In this document: positions 31,146 to 38,990 of the stretch, in pieces
Position numbering within the stretch: position 1 is the first letter of the stretch
How the letters are laid out: each line of letters starts with the position of its first letter
Origin: an uncultured Alphaproteobacteria bacterium
GTDB lineage: Bacteria; Pseudomonadota; Alphaproteobacteria; RF32; CAG-239
DNA: 64,000 nucleotides
Assembly (NCBI GenBank): GCA_934277435.1
Contig: CAKQUE010000004.1
Span: 1 to 64,000 of the forward strand
Direction of reading: 5' to 3'
Position numbers and translations under genes: made by a program
Notes under the pieces: generated by a model
Seen by the model: only the letters and a program-made list of their open reading frames with translations
Databases searched by the model: none
What the model was told of the DNA's origin: nothing

Positions 31146-31175
31146 ACAACCTTTCGTTAATTAATGAAAGGTTGT
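31146..31175 (-). promoter_or_regulatory. 10-bp hairpin covering the RBS of the sigma-like gene
   Basis: ACAACCTTTC and GAAAGGTTGT form a perfect inverted repeat around a 10-nt AT loop. The 3' arm contains the only Shine-Dalgarno-like sequence (GAAAGG) of the gene, so folding would block initiation. It could also be a repressor site. Confidence 0.6.
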
Positions 31176-31238
31176 ATTTTGTACCTTATATATTACTAAA
31201 ATATAAAACAGAACTACTTTTAGTTGATTTAAACCATT

Positions 31239-32930
31239 TTAATTAAATCCATAAAGCAGACGTTGTTCACTCCAAGCGAATGGGATAGGTTGTTTCATTA
31301 TATCGCTTATTTTTAGATTACCTGGTTGAGAGCCAAGCAGTATCGCTTCAATAATGTCAGGCGCCAAATAGGTGAAATTCATTATTCTAGTCACGTAGCC
31401 CCTGTCTATTTTCAAGCGTTTCGCCAAATCACTGACCGACATGTCTTCTTTTTCAAGTTTTTCCCGCCATGAAAACGCTTTAACGACGGCGTTCAACAAG
31501 GTGTCGTCAACGGTAAATGCTTCTTCAGGCGGTGGCAAGATTTTTAAGTGTCCACGCTTTTTGTAAAGGTTTATATTATACTCAAGTTCCATCAAATTGG
31601 GATATTCGGCAGAAGGGCGTAATTGTTCTTTTAGTTGACTTTCCAATAAAAGAGAGCCTAGAGGAAGCAATCTGATGATAAGTTTGTCTTTATAAATTAT
31701 AATGCGAGACACGATGCGTTCAATCAATAGGCGCAATTTTGGCAGAGGTAAGTAATTGATAAAATCGTTTGGATTATTCAAATTTTTAATTATGTCGCCT
31801 ACATCTATATCCGTGTTGTCGATAGAAATTTGATTATAAAACTCGTTGATTAATTTGGGAGATTTTAAAATATTTTGAATTTTGCTTAAAACAAACTTGT
31901 CAAGTTCTCCCGCCGGCACGCAGCCGACTTCGCATTTGTGATATCCTTCTTTAATGGCTTTTGAAGAGACGTAATACTCATACGTCTTTCCTGCTTTGCT
32001 TGTTCTGGTAGAGAACATGCTTGCCTTGCAACATCCGCATTCCAACAATCCGTTTAACAAAGAATTGTGTTTGCGAGAGAGCGTTCTAAATTTACCTTCG
32101 CAATTGCGACTTTTTATTTTTTGAACTTTGTCCCATAATTCTTCATCTATGATGGCATCGTGTTGTCCGTCGTAAACATTGTTTTTGTGAACAATTTTTC
32201 CAAGATATATAGGGTTGTTCAAAATCGAATAAATTATTGCGTGCGTGAATGGCACTTTTGAATATTCGACATCTTCCTTATGAAGTTTTTTCTTCATCCT
32301 GCAACCTTTTTCATTAAGAATTTCAAAAATTTGCCTTTCCGATTGATAGACGCTGTAACTTTGATAGATAAATTTAACTATTTTTGCTTCGTCTTGGTTT
32401 ACAACGAGTTTTTTATTTATCGACATGTAACCAAACGGAACATTTCCGCCCATCCACATGCCCTTTTTCTTTGAAGCTGCGACTTTATCACGAATGCGTT
32501 CGGCCCCGACTTCACGCTCAAATTGAGCGAACGACAGCAACACGTTTAACGTGAGCCGCCCCATGGAATCGTAAGTGTTAAAATTTTGAGTGACGGCGAC
32601 AAACGAACACTTGTGCTTATCCAATATTTTAATGAGTTTGGAAAAATCCGTCAGCGATCTTGTGAGACGGTCGATTTTATATACCACAATCATGTTTATT
32701 TTATTATTTTGCACATCGGTTAACAAACGTTTTAAAGCCGGTCTGTTTAGATTGCCACCGCTAAAGCCGCCGTCGTCATAATGTTCCGGCAACAAAACCC
32801 AGCCTTGATGTTTTTGACTTAGCACAAAGTTTTCACCGGCCTCTCTTTGAGCTTCCAATGTGTTGAATTCTTTGTTCAAGCCTTCTTCCGTTGATTTTCT
32901 CGTGTATATGGCGCATTTGATCTCTTGCAT
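31239..32930 (-). CDS. Large serine recombinase (phage integrase)
   Basis: 563 residues. N-terminal resolvase domain with the catalytic serine at about S13 (YTRKSTEE), the arginine motif KIDRLTRSL, and the FAQFEREVGAERIRDK helix. A Recombinase domain (about 170-290) and a zinc ribbon (LLECGCCKASM ... YHKCEVGC) follow, then a coiled-coil/helix-turn-helix tail (DMSVSDLAKRLKIDRGYV). It would integrate and, with a directionality factor, excise the prophage. It starts right after the DUF2924 stop (GGATAAAATG), so it is translationally coupled. Confidence 0.93.
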   Translation of the reverse strand: MQEIKCAIYTRKSTEEGLNKEFNTLEAQREAGENFVLSQKHQGWVLLPEHYDDGGFSGGNLNRPALKRLLTDVQNNKINMIVVYKIDRLTRSLTDFSKLIKILDKHKCSFVAVTQNFNTYDSMGRLTLNVLLSFAQFEREVGAERIRDKVAASKKKGMWMGGNVPFGYMSINKKLVVNQDEAKIVKFIYQSYSVYQSERQIFEILNEKGCRMKKKLHKEDVEYSKVPFTHAIIYSILNNPIYLGKIVHKNNVYDGQHDAIIDEELWDKVQKIKSRNCEGKFRTLSRKHNSLLNGLLECGCCKASMFSTRTSKAGKTYEYYVSSKAIKEGYHKCEVGCVPAGELDKFVLSKIQNILKSPKLINEFYNQISIDNTDIDVGDIIKNLNNPNDFINYLPLPKLRLLIERIVSRIIIYKDKLIIRLLPLGSLLLESQLKEQLRPSAEYPNLMELEYNINLYKKRGHLKILPPPEEAFTVDDTLLNAVVKAFSWREKLEKEDMSVSDLAKRLKIDRGYVTRIMNFTYLAPDIIEAILLGSQPGNLKISDIMKQPIPFAWSEQRLLYGFN

Positions 32931-32931
32931 T

Positions 32932-33339
32932 TTATCCTCTTTTACTTAAACCAAAAAATAGCTTTCCGGAAACTTTCATTCCAGTTATTTGTTTTGCCAT
33001 GCCTGATAGAGATTTGAATCGTTTTCCGTCTAAATCAAATCCGTTTTCTAAAATTCTAACCACATAATCTTTTCCTTTATAAGTTTTTATAATTTTAGTG
33101 CCTATTGGAGCTATTGTGTTTTTCCGCGTTGATTGTGGTTTTATTTGCAGCTTTTTCAGCAATGCTTTTGTTGACGCGTTCAGTCCGCCATATTCCAATT
33201 CTTGCATGCGATAAGCCACGTTGTACGTGTAAAATTCTTTAGAACGTTTAGGCTTGGCGCATTTGAAGTATGCGGTGAATAATTCTTGAATTTCTTTAAA
33301 ACTTAATGTGTCTAGCCTTTTTAGATCATCTTCAAACAT
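32932..33339 (-). CDS. DUF2924 family protein
   Basis: About 135 residues. Features of DUF2924: YNVAYRMQELEYGGLNAST, then KIIKTYKGKDYVVRIL, a GFDLDGKRFKSLSGMAKQITG motif that resembles DNA-binding segments. It is nearly always located before serine recombinases in alphaproteobacterial elements, and may serve as an accessory or directionality factor. The start at 33339 is chosen because AGAGGAG precedes it and it overlaps the stop of the upstream 50-aa ORF. Role is inferred from linkage. Confidence 0.85.
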   Translation of the reverse strand: MFEDDLKRLDTLSFKEIQELFTAYFKCAKPKRSKEFYTYNVAYRMQELEYGGLNASTKALLKKLQIKPQSTRKNTIAPIGTKIIKTYKGKDYVVRILENGFDLDGKRFKSLSGMAKQITGMKVSGKLFFGLSKRG

Positions 33340-33484
33340 TTTCGTTATTCTCCTCTTTACAAGCAATGCTTGGATTTAAGCTAAAATCCAGTTCTTTTTT
33401 AGAGAACTCGTCTAAATTTTGCTTTTTTATAAATTCAATCAAATCAGGTAAAATTAATATCGCCAATTCTTCAATATCAGTCAT
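33332..33484 (-). CDS. 50-aa ORF heading the recombinase operon
   Basis: A complete small ORF, MTDIEELAILILPDLIEFIK ... NNENV, with an ideal AGGAGG RBS. Its stop overlaps the DUF2924 start (ATGTTTGA). Two-box motif copy 5 lies inside its coding sequence. The peptide is acidic and helical. It could be a small regulator or a leader peptide that couples translation of the recombinase genes. Not recognised. Confidence 0.65.
   Translation of the reverse strand: MTDIEELAILILPDLIEFIKKQNLDEFSKKELDFSLNPSIACKEENNENV
33365..33392 (-). promoter_or_regulatory. Two-box motif copy 5
   Basis: Minus strand ACTGGA (33387-33392), 16 bp, AGCATT (33365-33370), about 26 bp before the DUF2924 start and inside the 50-aa ORF. 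It would give a recombinase transcript independent of the 33501 element. Confidence 0.6.
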
Positions 33485-33500
33485 TTAACACCTCCTGATA

Positions 33501-33532
33501 AGAACAAGTTAAATAATTAGAAAATCGTTCTC
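33501..33532 (-). promoter_or_regulatory. 32-bp element, copy 2
   Basis: Matches 30617-30648 and lies 17 bp before the 33484 start. With the AGAAC/GTTCT inverted ends it may be an operator controlling the recombinase operon. The rest of the 33485-33844 space holds no ORF with an RBS, only this element, AT-rich sequence and the tRNA terminator. Confidence 0.5.
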
Positions 33533-33811
33533 AAAAAAAGTTGGCGGTGGAAGTTCTGTTATGAGTTTTGCTTTGGAAAGGAAAAAATTTTGCGAAAATT
33601 TGATAAAAAATTTGCGTGGTAAATTGTTTGTATACAAGTAGTTACGTTGGTGTGACTAAAAAATGGCAAGACACGGGAAAAAGTATATCTTTGGCAAATA
33701 AAGCGAAAAAACGGCAAAAAATAAGCGGAACAAAATCGCCGGCAAAATAACGTGTTTTAAGCGTAAGGTCAGGGGAACACGGCGATACAGAGCGGAGTGA
33801 TTTAAAATGAA

Positions 33812-33839
33812 AAAAGAGGAAGTATAAACTTCCTCTTTT
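33812..33839 (-). terminator. Terminator of tRNA-Met
   Basis: A perfect 12-bp stem, AAAAGAGGAAGT/ACTTCCTCTTTT, with a 4-nt loop; on the minus strand it ends in a T run. It lies 5 bp beyond the tRNA CCA end. Confidence 0.85.
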
Positions 33840-33844
33840 CAACT

Positions 33845-33921
33845 TGGTAGCGAGGGGGAGATTCGAACTCTCGACACATGGATTATGATTCCACCGCTCT
33901 AACCAACTGAGCTACCCCGCC
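33845..33921 (-). tRNA. tRNA-Met (CAU), elongator-like
   Basis: 77 nt with encoded CCA. D-arm AGCTCAGTTGGTTAGAGC, anticodon loop ATCATAA, T-loop TTCGAAT. The body resembles elongator tRNA-Met, although a CAU anticodon could also be tRNA-Ile2. The first pair is G1-U72 and the T-stem has an A50/C64 mismatch, both unusual. It adjoins the prophage end. Confidence 0.88.
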
Positions 33922-33965
33922 ATGAACAAAACCTTATTACCTTATATTTTGTTCATTGTCAATAA

Positions 33966-34940
33966 TTATTTTTGCCTGTTTTTAATTTTTTTTATAATGG
34001 CTGCTCGTCCTGCCAGTTTGAACTCATATGTTAAAAGTGCAATGCCGGAAAATAGGAGCGGCAGCAAATAATAAATTATGCGATATAAAATTAAAATTGC
34101 AAATAAGGTGGCTTGATTTTGGTCATCAGGAAGTAATTTTGCAAAAACAATTTCAAACACCCCCAAGCCACCTGGAACTTGACTATACACGCCCAAAATT
34201 TGAGCAATAATGAAGGCACCGATAAAGGTTATAAATGGGATATCAATGTAGTGCTCTAAAATTGAATATAACACCAATGAGGCCATTAAAATATCCAGAC
34301 TGCCAATGATAACTTGTGCCAATGCCATTTTAAAGCCAGGGGTGTCAAATTCTATTTCTTTTATGATAATAGGTTTTTTATAATAGGTACTTCCCCAAAT
34401 ATAAAATATCAATCCGCCGGCAGAAACCAAAATCAGAGCCCAATTAATAAAAGGCGAAGATATTGCCGACAAGACATGGTTTGGAGAGCAAATAAAGCCC
34501 AATAAAACCAAAAAGAAACAGGCGACCAAATAGGTAAATCCAGAAAAAGTTACCATTTTTACAATGTCGGATGCATTGATTCTCCAACGTGTGTATAAGC
34601 GATAGCGAATCGCCCCACCGGAAATGATGGCGTGTCCGGCGTTGTTGCTGATGGCAAATCCCAAAAAGCCGGCAAAAACCCATTTCCAAGTTGCTAGTTT
34701 ACGGTGAATATATTTCAAAGCTAAAAAGTCGTATGAAGATAAGGCTACATATCCGCAAAAAGAAGCTATACAGGCGTAAATTATATTTTTAGCCGGAACA
34801 TCTATAATAGCATTTTTGATTTCATCTAAAGAATATTTTGAAAGTTGTTTATAAATCATAAATGCGGCAAGAGCAAAGAAAAATAAGCCTGACCAAGATA
34901 ATATTTTTTTGAAAATTCTTTTTTTATTTTTTGTTTGCAT
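33966..34940 (-). CDS. YbhN/UPF0104-like integral membrane protein
   Basis: 324 residues with about eight membrane segments, matching the lysylphosphatidylglycerol-synthase transmembrane (UPF0104/YbhN) family: NNAGHAIISGGAIRYRLYTRWRI in the first half and SQVPGGLGVFEIVFAKLLP in the second are characteristic. The C-terminal aminoacyl transferase domain of MprF is missing, so lipid lysylation is not expected; flippase-like transport of lipids is the current view for such proteins. It follows the Sel1 gene by 3 nt and probably shares its transcript. Confidence 0.82.
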   Translation of the reverse strand: MQTKNKKRIFKKILSWSGLFFFALAAFMIYKQLSKYSLDEIKNAIIDVPAKNIIYACIASFCGYVALSSYDFLALKYIHRKLATWKWVFAGFLGFAISNNAGHAIISGGAIRYRLYTRWRINASDIVKMVTFSGFTYLVACFFLVLLGFICSPNHVLSAISSPFINWALILVSAGGLIFYIWGSTYYKKPIIIKEIEFDTPGFKMALAQVIIGSLDILMASLVLYSILEHYIDIPFITFIGAFIIAQILGVYSQVPGGLGVFEIVFAKLLPDDQNQATLFAILILYRIIYYLLPLLFSGIALLTYEFKLAGRAAIIKKIKNRQK

Positions 34941-34943
34941 GTG

Positions 34944-36098
34944 TTATTTACCTTTATTAGTTAAGATATTCATATCTATATAGCTACGAATGTTAAAACC
35001 AAAAGTCCTTCTTACATATAATGTTAGTTCAGACGGTGATTCCTTAAAGTTTTGGGCGTTTGTTTGAGCTTGCAACAGCATTTCAAGTTTTAGTTTTTTA
35101 CCGATTTCATCACGTTTTTCTGCGGCTCCGGGTTCTTCCATAACAGAAGCAACATTATACAAAGCATGCGCCATAATTAGGTTCTGCGGCGTTATTTTTC
35201 CTTGGGCATAGATATCTGCAAGTTCCATAAAAGCTTCGGAGTTACCTTGACCTACGGCGTTACGGTAGGATTCAATACCTTTTATATAGTTTTGAACAGT
35301 TCCGGTTCCTTTAATATACATATCAGCCAAAACAATCTGCGCTTCGTCCAAATTACTGTTATTGCCGGCTGCAGATTTTATTAATTTGAACGCTTGGTCA
35401 TAGTTTTGCTCATAAACAAAACCCAAATAATAGGCATAACCCAGCATAAATTTAGCTACATTGTTGCCTGAACTTGCTGCTTTTTTGAACAAATCCATAG
35501 CAATTTTATTGCGTGCCGGATCTTTGGCCCCGCCTTTTAGATATATGAAGGCTAGATTTGTTGCGGCGTTGTCGTTTCCAAGTTCTGCCGCTTTTGTAAA
35601 CAGTGCCACTGCTTTTTTGACATCGGGATTTGTACCAATGCCGTTAAAATATAGGCTGCCCAAATTGTTTAGAGCTATGGGATTATTTTGTTCGGCGGCC
35701 ATTTGATAATATTCAAAAGCTTTGCTCAAATCTTGTTGAACGCCGTTGGTACCATATAAATACATATAGGCAAGATTCATTTGATCTTCAATTTTGCCCT
35801 CGTTAGCTTGGCGAGTGCTTCTTTCTAAAAATGTTTCTTCTTTGCCATCTGGTCTTGTAATTTTGTCATCGGCAGAAAACAAAAGTGAAAGAGGTTTGGT
35901 TATAAAACTAAGAAAACCTTGATTTTCAACCCCATCGGCCGATGCGGTCGAGCCAACAACATTTGCGTTGTCTTCTTTATCAGCGGCTACAGTTGGTTTA
36001 TCTAACGCGCTGTCATCAAACAACAAATCTACAGTTTGAGCCCAGGAATTTGCCGCAATAAAAGATGAGAGCAAACAACAAAAAGCAATTTTTTTCAT
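34944..36098 (-). CDS. Periplasmic Sel1-repeat protein
   Basis: 384 residues: signal peptide (MKKIAFCCLLSSFIAANSWA), a linker (about 20-90), then at least six Sel1-like TPR units such as AFEYYQMAAEQNNPIALNNL and AVALFTKAAELGNDNAATNL. Sel1 proteins are scaffolds for protein complexes, often in envelope stress or host interaction. It is upstream of the YbhN-like gene in one unit. No catalytic domain; partners unknown. Confidence 0.85.
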   Translation of the reverse strand: MKKIAFCCLLSSFIAANSWAQTVDLLFDDSALDKPTVAADKEDNANVVGSTASADGVENQGFLSFITKPLSLLFSADDKITRPDGKEETFLERSTRQANEGKIEDQMNLAYMYLYGTNGVQQDLSKAFEYYQMAAEQNNPIALNNLGSLYFNGIGTNPDVKKAVALFTKAAELGNDNAATNLAFIYLKGGAKDPARNKIAMDLFKKAASSGNNVAKFMLGYAYYLGFVYEQNYDQAFKLIKSAAGNNSNLDEAQIVLADMYIKGTGTVQNYIKGIESYRNAVGQGNSEAFMELADIYAQGKITPQNLIMAHALYNVASVMEEPGAAEKRDEIGKKLKLEMLLQAQTNAQNFKESPSELTLYVRRTFGFNIRSYIDMNILTNKGK

Positions 36099-36239
36099 AA
36101 ACCGATAATCCTTATTTTATTTTTTCGCCTGCATAATAATACGAAAAATATTACCTTTCAAGGTAAAAAGTAAAACTATTACAAATCTCTTGTATTATTT
36201 ATGGATTTGGTTTAGATAAAGCTTAGAAAGGTGAAAAAA

Positions 36240-38048
36240 ATGGTAACAGAAGCTCCTATATATACAATTCGCGGTGCAAAGTTAAGTTTTGGTCTGAATC
36301 CGCTTTTTACAAATGTGGATTTATACATAAATAGAGGGGATAAAATTTGTTTGGTTGGCCGTAACGGCTGCGGCAAATCAACTTTGCTTAAAGTGATTGC
36401 TCAAGAAATTGAACCTGACGACGCAGAATTTTTTATTCAGCCTGGGGTGAGAATTGGCTATATGCCTCAAGAACCAGATTTTTCAGGTTTTAAAACTTTA
36501 CGAGAAGTTGTTGAGGCAGGCTTACCAAAAAATGAGCAAAATCAAACTTATCGTGCCGATAAATTGATTGAATATTTTGCTATAAATGAAAATCAGAATC
36601 CAGAACAGTCTTCTGGTGGTGAGCGGCGCAAGGCGGCGTTGGCCAGAGCTTTGATTAATGAGCCGGATATTTTATTGCTTGATGAACCGACCAACCATTT
36701 GGATATTACCACTATTGAAAAATTGGAAGATTTGATTAAAAAATTTAGCGGAGCGGTAATTGTTATCAGCCACGACAGAATGTTTTTGGACCATATATCA
36801 CAAACTACATTTTGGTTGGATAGGGGAACTTTGCGGCGCAATAATAAGGGGTTTGGAGCTTTTGAAGAATGGGAAGACCAAGTTATTGAACAAGAAATCA
36901 TAGAGCAAAAAGCCCTGAATAAAAAAATTGCCGAAGAAACTGAGTGGCTGCATAAAGGCGTAACAGCTCGTCGCCGTCGTAATATGGGACGTTTGCGTCG
37001 ATTACAACAGCTGCGTCAGGAACGACGTGAACAAATAAAGATGACCGGTTCGGTAAATTTAGAGGCTGAAACGGCTGATTTGCGCTCTAAACTGGTGATA
37101 GAGGCGAAACATATTTCAAAATCTTTCGGCGATAGAGAAATCATTAAAGACTTTTCTATCAGAGTGATTAAAGGCAATAAAATTGGTATTGTTGGACCAA
37201 ACGGTTCGGGTAAAACCACGTTGATAAAATTACTGACCAAAAGATTGGAGCCGGATTCCGGTTTTGTGCGGATAGGAAAAAATTTGGAAGAAGCTTATTT
37301 TGACCAAAACCGTATTACTTTGGATCCGAAAAAGACACTTTGGAAAACGCTGTGCAATGAAGGCGACCATATTTGGGTGAGGGGACATTTTAGGCACGTT
37401 GTGGCATATCTGAAAGATTTTTTATTCAAACCAGATCAAGCGCAATGTCCGGTTTCTACTTTGTCCGGGGGTGAAAAAAATCGTTTAATGCTGGCAGTGG
37501 CGTTGGCTAAACAATCTAATTTTTTGGTTTTAGATGAACCGACAAATGATTTGGATATGGATACGCTGGATTTGTTGCAAGAAGTTTTAGACGATTATGA
37601 GGGAACAATTCTGATTGTTAGCCATGACCGCGATTTTATGGATAAAGTAGCAACATCTTTGATATATATGCGCGGCGACGGTACAGTTTATGAGCATGTT
37701 GGCTCTTATTCGGAATTATTAGAAAAACTGAAAGGATTGCCGCCTAAAAACAATAATAAAAAAACAGTCAATAAAGAAGAACCTAAAGTACGAGAAAAAA
37801 ATAAAACTCAGAAACTGAGCTATAAAGAACAGTATATGCTGGAAAATTTGCCGAAAGAAATAGAAAAACTGGCGGCAGAAAATAAAGCGATTGAAGTGGC
37901 TTTGGGAAATGCTAATCTTTATACTGATGATCCGCAAAAATTTGACGAGCTGACCACAAAATTGGCTGACAATAAAGAAAAGCTGGAAGAAATGGAAAAT
38001 CAGTGGCTGGAAATTCAGATGAAAGCTGACGAACTGGAAAATTCCTGA
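36240..38048 (+). CDS. uup: ABC-F ATPase (Uup-like)
   Basis: About 602 residues with two ABC cassettes: Walker A GRNGCGKST and GPNGSGKTT, signatures SSGGERRKAALARAL and LSGGEKNRLML, Walker B DILLLDEPTNHLD and FLVLDEPTNDLD. No membrane segments, an interdomain linker with RRRNMGRLRRLQQLRQERR, and a C-terminal coiled coil (about 520-600), which is the Uup subtype acting on ribosomes or branched DNA. Start at 36240 has AAAGG 8 nt upstream; a GTG at 36231 is the alternative. Confidence 0.88.
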   Translation: MVTEAPIYTIRGAKLSFGLNPLFTNVDLYINRGDKICLVGRNGCGKSTLLKVIAQEIEPDDAEFFIQPGVRIGYMPQEPDFSGFKTLREVVEAGLPKNEQNQTYRADKLIEYFAINENQNPEQSSGGERRKAALARALINEPDILLLDEPTNHLDITTIEKLEDLIKKFSGAVIVISHDRMFLDHISQTTFWLDRGTLRRNNKGFGAFEEWEDQVIEQEIIEQKALNKKIAEETEWLHKGVTARRRRNMGRLRRLQQLRQERREQIKMTGSVNLEAETADLRSKLVIEAKHISKSFGDREIIKDFSIRVIKGNKIGIVGPNGSGKTTLIKLLTKRLEPDSGFVRIGKNLEEAYFDQNRITLDPKKTLWKTLCNEGDHIWVRGHFRHVVAYLKDFLFKPDQAQCPVSTLSGGEKNRLMLAVALAKQSNFLVLDEPTNDLDMDTLDLLQEVLDDYEGTILIVSHDRDFMDKVATSLIYMRGDGTVYEHVGSYSELLEKLKGLPPKNNNKKTVNKEEPKVREKNKTQKLSYKEQYMLENLPKEIEKLAAENKAIEVALGNANLYTDDPQKFDELTTKLADNKEKLEEMENQWLEIQMKADELENS

Positions 38049-38084
38049 CTTGAAAAAATAGAACGCTTGATTACATAGTACTTT

Positions 38085-38990
38085 ATGTTATGGATAGTCA
38101 ACGGTTTGATATACGGATTTTTTACCGCGGTGTATACCTTGTTTAACCAGCACTATAAAGTTGATGGTTATATTTTAGGAATATGGCGCGGTTTGGGCAT
38201 ATCCGTATTGTTTGTGCCGTTTTTAGTGTTTTTTCCGGTGCCTACCAGTGCTTATTATTGGGGACTGTTGATTTTTCAGGGTTGGCTGATTGGAATTTAT
38301 GATTCGCATTTGTTTTTTGCTTCGGCAAAATATGGGGCAGGACCAACTTCGCGTTTTATGGCGGTGACGGTTTTGGTAACCACATTTTTGTGGTGGATAC
38401 TAACTCCTAAAGAATTTTTCACTTTGCTGAAACAAGGCAATGTTTTTATTACCTTGTTGTTGGTGCTGTTTGGTTTTACTTTTTGTTATTGGCAAATGAT
38501 AAATACTAAAGTTTCGCGGCAAACCGCACGCTATATTATGCCGTCGGTATTTGCTTTGGCGGGTATGAGTATTATCACCAAATATATTGCTTTAGGCGGT
38601 TCTTCTGTGTGGCAGTCTATTGTCTATTATTTGTCGGTGGCGACTTTTGTTAGCGGCTGCTATAATCTAAAGTGCTATATTAAACATCATCCAGAGTTGA
38701 CATTCAGGCAAAAAATAGGCAAAATTTTTTCGGGTAGAATGTGGAAAATAGGTGGTTATTTGATAGGATTCAGCGCGGCGATGATTACTGCTAAAACTAT
38801 GGCGTTGCGGGTGGCGCCAAATCCTGGTTATGTGACCGCATTGTTGTTGATAGCTCCGATTTTTATTTTTGCGTTGAACAAACACTATAAAATTCCGGAT
38901 AGTGTTTCGGTGCGGGCGGGTTTCGCCATGATGTTTTTTTTGTTTTTGTTAGCAGTGCTGGTTAATGGTAATTATGGAATTACAGACTAA
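38085..38990 (+). CDS. DMT-superfamily-like membrane protein
   Basis: 301 residues with about ten hydrophobic segments in an EamA-like pattern, for example FYTLFNQHYKV-type first helix, TSRFMAVTVLVTTFLWWIL and a final SVRAGFAMMFFLFLLAVLV. Probably a transporter or exporter of small metabolites; substrate not readable. It follows the ABC-F gene by 36 bp. It is convergent and overlaps the end of hemW by 4 nt. Confidence 0.65.
   Translation: MLWIVNGLIYGFFTAVYTLFNQHYKVDGYILGIWRGLGISVLFVPFLVFFPVPTSAYYWGLLIFQGWLIGIYDSHLFFASAKYGAGPTSRFMAVTVLVTTFLWWILTPKEFFTLLKQGNVFITLLLVLFGFTFCYWQMINTKVSRQTARYIMPSVFALAGMSIITKYIALGGSSVWQSIVYYLSVATFVSGCYNLKCYIKHHPELTFRQKIGKIFSGRMWKIGGYLIGFSAAMITAKTMALRVAPNPGYVTALLLIAPIFIFALNKHYKIPDSVSVRAGFAMMFFLFLLAVLVNGNYGITD

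Noticed and set aside
33845..33921. tRNA-Met as the prophage attachment site
   Set aside because: The integrase is a serine recombinase, which rarely uses tRNA genes, and no copy of the tRNA end is seen at the left side.
36231..36239. GTG start for the ABC-F gene
   Set aside because: The ATG at 36240 has the better spacing from AAAGG; the GTG is too close to it.
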